From NCBI GenBank assembly GCA_004376105.1, contig SOKA01000031.1, forward strand, positions 1-24,520: DNA of 24,520 nucleotides. Reading direction: 5' to 3'. Made by a program: the position numbers and the translations under genes. Positions 21,341-24,520 of the stretch are shown in pieces. The DNA comes from Dehalococcoidia bacterium. Its GTDB lineage: Bacteria; Chloroflexota; Dehalococcoidia; Dehalococcoidales; E44-bin46. The notes beneath the pieces are model-generated. The model worked only from the letters and a program-made list of their open reading frames with translations, ran no database searches and was not told the DNA's origin. The first letter of the stretch is position 1, and the number at the start of each line of letters is the position of its first letter.

Positions 21341-21652
21341 ATGAGCGATGTTTTACATGAAGCCCATGGGATAGCTCAGTGTAAGGAGTGCCCATGGTAC
21401 AAATCCTGTGTGGTGCCGATGAAGTTTACCGCAGAGGACATCCGCCGACAGTTAGAGCAATCAGCACCAGGAACGGGTATTCCCCAGCCGGCTGACCTTG
21501 GCATGCAGAACCTTCTGTCAAGCATGGCACTTGCTGCCCAGAATTCACTATTAGAAGGCTGCCCCATCTTCATTGACCGCCTACGTGCCAATCCCAAGCT
21601 CGCTCAACGCATAAAGGAAATGATGCAAAACTGGGGCAAAGAAGAGGAATAA
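21341..21652 (+). CDS. Four-cysteine small protein, function unknown
   Basis: 103 residues, not a family I recognise. The N-terminus has C14-x2-C17-P-W-Y-K-S-C23, and a lone C74 sits in L-L-E-G-C-P-I-F. Four cysteines in C-x2-C-x5-C...C could bind an Fe-S cluster or zinc. The middle (about 30-60) is hydrophilic and the C-terminus is a charged helix. AAAAGGAGG lies six bases before the ATG, so translation should be strong. It follows ccdA and the ResA-like gene on the same strand (52-base gap), which may tie it to thiol or metal chemistry, but it has no signal peptide and should be cytoplasmic. Confidence 0.75.
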   Translation: MSDVLHEAHGIAQCKECPWYKSCVVPMKFTAEDIRRQLEQSAPGTGIPQPADLGMQNLLSSMALAAQNSLLEGCPIFIDRLRANPKLAQRIKEMMQNWGKEEE

Positions 21653-21656
21653 TGCA

Positions 21657-21732
21657 AGTGGTGGACGCTACTGGACGATAGACAGAACTTTTCAATTGGC
21701 CTTTGGTCTAACTATCTAGTCCAGCCGCCACT
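21657..21732. terminator. Long imperfect inverted repeat between convergent genes
   Basis: AGTGGTGG (21657-21664) opposes CCGCCACT (21725-21732), and CTGGACGATAG (21671-21681) opposes CTATC-TA-GTCCAG (21712-21724), with a further TAGAC/GTCTA inside. It fills most of the 110-base gap between two convergent genes. No T-run follows, so it may act as a two-way, factor-dependent end or protect 3' ends. Confidence 0.45.
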
Positions 21733-21762
21733 CTCAAAGATAATAGATGATCATCAGGCAAT

Positions 21763-22083
21763 TTAGTATCTTCTCTGTCTTTTTCCACCACCAAACCCAC
21801 CACCTCTCCTGTCACCATACGATCCCCTGCCTCTGTTGTCAGAACGAGGGCGAGCCTCACTAACATTAAGCGTCCGATCCTTTAGTGTTTTCTCGTTGAG
21901 GCCAGTAACTGCGGCCTGGCCTTCAGCCTTTGATGGCATTTCAACAAACGCGAATCCCCTGGGTCGCCCAGTATATTTGTCTGTAATAATGCTTACAGAA
22001 GTTACTTCTCCAAAAGCCTCGAATTCTTGCCGCAATTCTTGTTCAGTTACCTCTGATGATAAGTTGCCCACATAGATATTCAT
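21763..22083 (-). CDS. RRM-domain RNA-binding protein with glycine/arginine tail
   Basis: 106 residues. One RRM: RNP2 I-Y-V-G-N-L (3-8) and RNP1 R-G-F-A-F-V-E-M (42-49). The tail from about 80 is rich in R, G and D (R-G-R-G-S-Y-G-D-R-R-G-G-G-F-G-G-G-K), an RGG-like disordered segment that also binds RNA. The architecture is like cyanobacterial Rbp proteins. AAGGGGGTGA precedes the ATG. It is 130 bases downstream of rpsU on the same strand. The protein is a paralogue of the RRM protein at 11384-11647. Confidence 0.93.
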   Translation of the reverse strand: MNIYVGNLSSEVTEQELRQEFEAFGEVTSVSIITDKYTGRPRGFAFVEMPSKAEGQAAVTGLNEKTLKDRTLNVSEARPRSDNRGRGSYGDRRGGGFGGGKRQRRY

Positions 22084-22213
22084 ATCGTCACCCCCTTTTG
22101 CTAAATTGTTTGATACTTCAACGGCTGTTTGTCACCGGTGTCTCAAGTACTACTTCTTCGAAGTTTGGCTACAATCATCTACGCCGCTAAGTACTTTCTA
22201 GCCAAATCCAGTA

Positions 22214-22399
22214 TTACCTGCCGAGTCGTTTTCGTCTTACACTCCTTTTTGCTTTCAGGCGGGCAGCGTCTCTCTTGGATACGAAATAACGATGGGCTTT
22301 TGCCTCACGGAGGATGCCACACGTCTGTACCATCCTCTGAAAGCGCCTCAACAAGGAGTCCTGGGTTTCGCCTTCACGTCTGGAAACTTGCAATGTCAT
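22214..22399 (-). CDS. rpsU: Small ribosomal subunit protein bS21
   Basis: 61 residues. E-x-x-D-S-L-L-R-R-F-Q-R-M-V near the start, E-A-K-A-H-R-Y-F-V-S-K-R-D and a very basic C-terminus (K-R-S-V-R-R-K-R-L-G-R) are the bS21 pattern. In other bacteria bS21 sits near the anti-Shine-Dalgarno end of 16S RNA and affects initiation. The ATG has only a weak G-rich sequence upstream. A perfect 13-bp hairpin lies in the leader at 22421-22457. It lies between a zinc-ribbon gene and an RRM gene, all on the minus strand. Confidence 0.92.
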   Translation of the reverse strand: MTLQVSRREGETQDSLLRRFQRMVQTCGILREAKAHRYFVSKRDAARLKAKRSVRRKRLGR

Positions 22400-22420
22400 A
22401 ACACACTAACCCATTCTAGT

Positions 22421-22457
22421 GACATACATAGGCCAGTGCTCCCAGCCTATGTATGTC
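22421..22457 (-). promoter_or_regulatory. Perfect 13-bp hairpin in the rpsU leader
   Basis: GACATACATAGGC and GCCTATGTATGTC are exact complements around an 11-base loop. The structure lies between the zinc-ribbon stop (22476) and the rpsU ATG (22399) and ends 21 bases before the ATG. No T-run follows on either strand, so it is not a standard intrinsic terminator. It may be a regulatory or processing site, or a binding site for bS21 itself. Confidence 0.65.
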
Positions 22458-22475
22458 CTTCAGGTCAAACTAGCG

Positions 22476-22781
22476 TTATTTGTCCAGTCTGACTTTACTG
22501 TAGCACTCGCTACAATACACCGGTCTACCTTCGCGGGGCCGGAACGGTACTTCGGTTTCCTTGCCACACTCAGCGCATATTGCAGGGAACATTTGGCGTT
22601 GGGACCTGTAGCTCTGGCCACTATTCCCATAACGCTCTGACTTCCTGGCTTCACGGCACGACGGACAGCGCTTAGGCTCGTTAGTATAGCCTCTAGATTG
22701 GAAGAGCTCTTGCTCCTCAACGCTGAAGGTGAAGGTAGCCCCACAATCGGAACACTGGAGCGACTTGTCTTTAAAACTCAT
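22476..22781 (-). CDS. Double zinc-ribbon protein
   Basis: 101 residues with four C-x-x-C knuckles: C10/C13, C39/C42, C69/C72 and C90/C93. They make two separate zinc ribbons joined by a Q/S/R-rich linker (about 50-63). The first resembles the probable zinc-binding domain PF13451; the second, A-I-C-A-E-C-G-K-x(n)-R-P-V-Y-C-S-E-C, is the small ribbon common in Chloroflexota and candidate phyla. The function is unknown; nucleic-acid binding is likely from the fold and the rpsU/RRM neighbours. GAGGAGGT precedes the ATG, but part of it and the start codon lie in a predicted stem (22781-22831). Confidence 0.85.
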   Translation of the reverse strand: MSFKDKSLQCSDCGATFTFSVEEQELFQSRGYTNEPKRCPSCREARKSERYGNSGQSYRSQRQMFPAICAECGKETEVPFRPREGRPVYCSECYSKVRLDK

Positions 22782-22831
22782 TGGATGACCTCCTCTCTTT
22801 TAGATAGTTGGTTAGAGTTGCGGTCATCCAA
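22781..22831 (-). promoter_or_regulatory. Hairpin masking the zinc-ribbon gene start site
   Basis: On the minus strand TTGGATGACC (22831-22822) is the exact complement of GGTCATCCAA (22790-22781). The second arm begins in the Shine-Dalgarno GGAGG and ends at the A of the ATG. The 31-base loop holds the rest of the ribosome-binding site. The whole element lies inside the predicted 119-base leader. Such a stem would block initiation until melted or remodelled. Confidence 0.65.
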
Positions 22832-22906
22832 CACGTGACTTGCGTAAATCTAAAGTAATTTAACTAAGTAAGTATCTGATAACCCAGACTAAAACCACTA
22901 TGGGAT

Positions 22907-22936
22907 ATTATACATGAAATGACTCCCTTTTGTAAA
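22907..22936 (-). promoter_or_regulatory. Promoter of the zinc-ribbon/rpsU run
   Basis: Minus strand TTTACA (22936-22931), 18-base spacer, TATAAT (22912-22907). The start near 22900 gives a leader of about 119 bases, the same length as predicted for the csp mRNA. Confidence 0.65.
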
Positions 22937-23271
22937 GGCCGGTACAATCTTCAAAGTAAGAAAGATTGCCATGACCAGATCCGGGGAGCTTGGCGGTGCT
23001 TGGCACTAACAACACGATTTACTGCTTTTGCAACGAGGCATATCTTTTTATCGCCTAATTGGTAACAAAATGACGACTTGTTCACTTGAGGAGAGTAGGC
23101 TAGGTTCGACCCCGGTTCGGCTCAGCAGCTTAAAGCTAGCTCTACCCAGAGCTTTGACAATCCCCTCCTGTTGTTGCTCCTAACCTGGTCACACCGCAAC
23201 TCTCTGGATTCCAATTGTCAAGGGGCTGTTATTGCAGAATGATAATGTCAGGGGGTAGGGTTGCTAAATTA
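22937..23271. other. Non-coding stretch with inverted repeats
   Basis: No ORF of note. It contains the 8-bp inverted repeat TTGACAAT (23154-23161) and ATTGTCAA (23214-23221), 52 bases apart; a hairpin AGCTCT-ACCC-AGAGCT (23138-23153); and the short direct repeat GGTTCG at 23104 and 23115. I could not match it to tmRNA, SRP RNA, RNase P or 6S RNA. It could hold an unrecognised small RNA or an integration scar. Confidence 0.4.
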
Positions 23272-23952
23272 TTAAATTAAACCCAGGCGCTTAAGTCTGA
23301 TACACATTGCTGACTGCGGAACGCCAAAGATTTTTGCCACCTTGTTTAAATCATGAACATCTACCCACTTTTCCTTTACCCACTCTCTAGGCATCAGGAT
23401 ACAAGTAGCAAAGTAGTCAGCCAACAGCTCATTGAAAGAACCCTGGATAGTTCCTCTTTTCCTAAACACAGGGGTAGTTCTGCAATGGGCTAAAATATGG
23501 AAAGCTTCGTGAAATAACGTAAATCTCTTGGCCGCAGATGTGTCACCAGCCTTAAGTTGTATTATCCATACCCCCTTTGGATGCCAGATAGCGCCATGAT
23601 AGACCTTTAGTGGCAGTAGGCGGACTTCTACAGGATACTGCTCATCAAACAGCGAAACAAGCCCGGTTGGCACCGGCGGGCAGCGAACCCTCCCCCTTTT
23701 TAGATACCTCCGCGCCAGCATTTCCACCATTTTAAATATTCTGCCGCATGCCTCACATTCTATAAAATCATAGTTTCTGAGATTAAATCCCTTAGCATCA
23801 AGTAATTGGTTCAGGCGTTCCATATTATCATCAATGCACCACTTACCCGACTGTCTGATCTGGCAATGGCTGGCTAGAGGGCAGTGCATACCATCGCTAC
23901 TGCTCATATAAGACCACAGCTCGGATTCCCACCTAGGAACCTTTTCCCTCAT
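23272..23952 (-). CDS. ImmA/IrrE-family metallopeptidase with Cys-rich N-terminus
   Basis: 226 residues from ATG 23952. The frame opens at 23976, but GGAGG lies ten bases before this ATG. The zinc protease motif is H148-E-A-F-H152, with N-E-L-L-A-D-Y-F-A and I-L-M-P-R-E-W downstream, as in ImmA/IrrE. These proteases cut partner XRE repressors, for example in ICE induction or the Deinococcus radiation response. The N-terminal 100 residues carry six cysteines (C24, C30, C39, C66, C69, C91), including C-E-A-C-G. This could be a zinc or Fe-S sensing module and is unusual for the family. The gene overlaps the end of the XRE gene by 20 bases, so the two are translated together. Confidence 0.87.
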   Translation of the reverse strand: MREKVPRWESELWSYMSSSDGMHCPLASHCQIRQSGKWCIDDNMERLNQLLDAKGFNLRNYDFIECEACGRIFKMVEMLARRYLKRGRVRCPPVPTGLVSLFDEQYPVEVRLLPLKVYHGAIWHPKGVWIIQLKAGDTSAAKRFTLFHEAFHILAHCRTTPVFRKRGTIQGSFNELLADYFATCILMPREWVKEKWVDVHDLNKVAKIFGVPQSAMCIRLKRLGLI

Positions 23953-24310
23953 ATCTTCTCTGCCTCCGACGCTCAATTAGGTCTTCAATCATGGTAATCA
24001 GGTCTTCATTAAGTTCAGTGGGATACTTCCGGCGAGCATACTCACGAAACTCAGGCCACTCAGGAGGTCCCTTCTCGGCTATTTTAGGTACGTGACCGAC
24101 AATGGCAAGAACCTTTTGCAGGGGAACGCCACTATATTCAGCCAGTCTCCGGCAGGAGCGGGTGCTGGGAACATCGTCATCGGAAAGCCAGCGGCTAACG
24201 GTAGCGTGGCTGACACCCAAATCAGCCGCCAGTTGACTGGGTAAGCGTTTGCGACGACGCATTACCTCTTTCAGAAATGAAACTATAGGGACTTCTTCTG
24301 TGCTCATCAT
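23933..24310 (-). CDS. XRE-family transcriptional regulator
   Basis: 125 residues. An N-terminal helix-turn-helix (L-A-A-D-L-G-V-S-H-A-T-V-S-R-W-L at about 27-42, then P-S-T-R-S-C-R-R-L-A-E-Y-S-G-V) is followed by a charged tail (90-125, E-D-L-I-E-R-R-R-Q-R-R). It probably binds DNA near its own promoter and the outward promoter at 24474-24502, and is the natural target of the ImmA-like protease it overlaps. ATG 24310 and ATG 24307 are adjacent; GAGG is better spaced for the second. The first 47 bases of the gene are duplicated in tandem just upstream. Confidence 0.88.
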   Translation of the reverse strand: MMSTEEVPIVSFLKEVMRRRKRLPSQLAADLGVSHATVSRWLSDDDVPSTRSCRRLAEYSGVPLQKVLAIVGHVPKIAEKGPPEWPEFREYARRKYPTELNEDLITMIEDLIERRRQRRYEGKGS

Positions 24311-24356
24311 TAACCTCTTTCAGAAATTAAGCTACAGGGACATCCTCCGTGCTCAT
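24261..24356 (-). repeat. Tandem duplication of the XRE gene start, with a 9-codon uORF
   Basis: 24261-24307 and 24309-24356 are tandem copies (about 85% identity, one extra base in the outer copy). The outer copy reads ATG, then S-T-E-D-V-P-V-A, then TAA (24356-24327), a decayed version of the gene's own M-S-T-E-E-V-P-I-V. Its later bases (from codons for L-K-E-V) give AAAGAGG, the Shine-Dalgarno sequence of the present start. Confidence 0.8.
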
Positions 24357-24364
24357 GCTTACAT

Positions 24365-24392
24365 ATTATCACAATCAACCTTTAGTTGCAAA
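24365..24392 (-). promoter_or_regulatory. Promoter of the XRE-ImmA pair
   Basis: Minus strand TTTGCA (24392-24387), 16-base spacer, GATAAT (24370-24365). The predicted start at about 24358 is two bases before the outer ATG at 24356, so the uORF would be almost leaderless. Confidence 0.5.
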
Positions 24393-24420
24393 CAAACGTC
24401 ACTTACCAGGATAGTGTCGC

Positions 24421-24450
24421 TCCCCTCTGAAGGGGAATCAAGGGGTGAGG
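24421..24450. repeat. Palindromic repeat, third and most degenerate copy
   Basis: TCCCCT-CTGA-AGGGGA (24421-24436) followed by ATCAAGGGGTGAGG. On the minus strand it reads CAACCTCACCCCTTGATTCCCCT, closely matching the plus strand at the cobU start (15468 onward). It lies in the divergent region right of the XRE gene. Confidence 0.65.
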
Positions 24451-24473
24451 TTGTTAAAAATAACCGCAACCTA

Positions 24474-24502
24474 TTGACAAATGAGAAAGATGGTGTTATT
24501 AT
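24474..24502 (+). promoter_or_regulatory. Strong outward promoter at the right edge
   Basis: TTGACA (24474-24479), 17-base spacer, TATTAT (24497-24502). The transcript would start near 24509 and leave the window. A small palindromic patch, GGTTG-TTA-AAAA-TAA-CCG-CAACC (24449-24471), just before the -35, is a possible operator for the divergent XRE regulator. Confidence 0.7.
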
Positions 24503-24520
24503 GTCCCTTTGCGCACAAAA

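Noticed and set aside
23095..23160. Possible SRP RNA or tRNA-like sequence around GGTTCGACCCCGGTTCGG
   Set aside because: The GGTTCG pieces are direct, not inverted, repeats. The SRP loop motif and a tRNA cloverleaf are absent.
1..24520. CRISPR array or transposase/integrase gene
   Set aside because: Repeats here are few, mostly paired and unevenly spaced, and no cas, transposase or recombinase motifs appear in the translated frames.

Overview
This window reads like a chromosomal segment of a bacterium of the Chloroflexota, most likely a Dehalococcoidia relative from sediment or the subsurface. That placement is inferred, not shown by a marker gene: there is a split transketolase, a corrinoid-salvage operon rather than de novo B12 synthesis, DUF763, DUF1461 and DUF5667 proteins, and several small RRM and cold-shock proteins. 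Base composition is near even and GTG and TTG starts are common. At least one gene looks leaderless and another may descend from a leaderless start.

Layout. (1) 1-148: the end of a tRNA-Cys gene and a complete tRNA-Leu gene, then an AT-rich HEPN-type gene bracketed by 58-bp imperfect direct repeats. (2) 1036-2861 minus: the two transketolase subunits. They diverge from a plus-strand run (2935-5969) of an amidohydrolase, RNA 2',3'-cyclic phosphodiesterase, a zinc-ribbon protein, a ComF-like phosphoribosyltransferase and the hibernation factor HPF. (3) 5975-10278 minus: a RadC-like protein and DNA polymerase III alpha. (4) 10279-14440: a repeat-rich accessory stretch with a DUF1461 membrane protein, an RRM protein, a cold-shock protein, a DUF5667 exported protein and a DUF763 protein whose 3' end has been copied about 1.08 kb away. 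(5) 14574-14891: thioredoxin with a CRPC active site. (6) 14912-19914 minus: a corrinoid-salvage operon led by a cobalamin riboswitch with an intrinsic terminator, in the order btuF-like, cobT, cobS, cobC, a PP-loop (Dph6-like) ATPase, cobU. (7) 20061-21652 plus: CcdA, a ResA-like lipoprotein thioredoxin and a four-cysteine small protein. (8) 21763-22781 minus: a zinc-ribbon protein, ribosomal protein bS21 and a second RRM protein. (9) 22782-23271: non-coding. (10) 23272-24310 minus: an overlapping XRE regulator and ImmA/IrrE metallopeptidase pair, with a strong outward promoter at the right edge.

How the genes fit together. The corrinoid operon takes up a cobinamide-like corrinoid and rebuilds the lower nucleotide loop (CobU, CobT, CobC, CobS), with B12 repressing it through the riboswitch. 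CcdA and ResA form an extracytoplasmic thiol-reduction pair. The RRM, Csp, bS21 and zinc-ribbon genes look like an RNA/translation stress set. Several of their mRNA leaders carry notable hairpins, including one that places the start codon of the zinc-ribbon gene in a perfect 10-bp stem.

The least explained signals are: the start-codon hairpins at 22781-22831 and 13279-13316; the 13-bp hairpin in the bS21 leader; the tandem duplication over the XRE start codon; the duplicated ribosome-binding segment around the csp leader hairpin; the PP-loop ATPase inside the corrinoid operon; and the repeat-bounded HEPN gene. I found no CRISPR array, transposase, integrase or rRNA, and no clear evidence of a complete undescribed multi-gene system.
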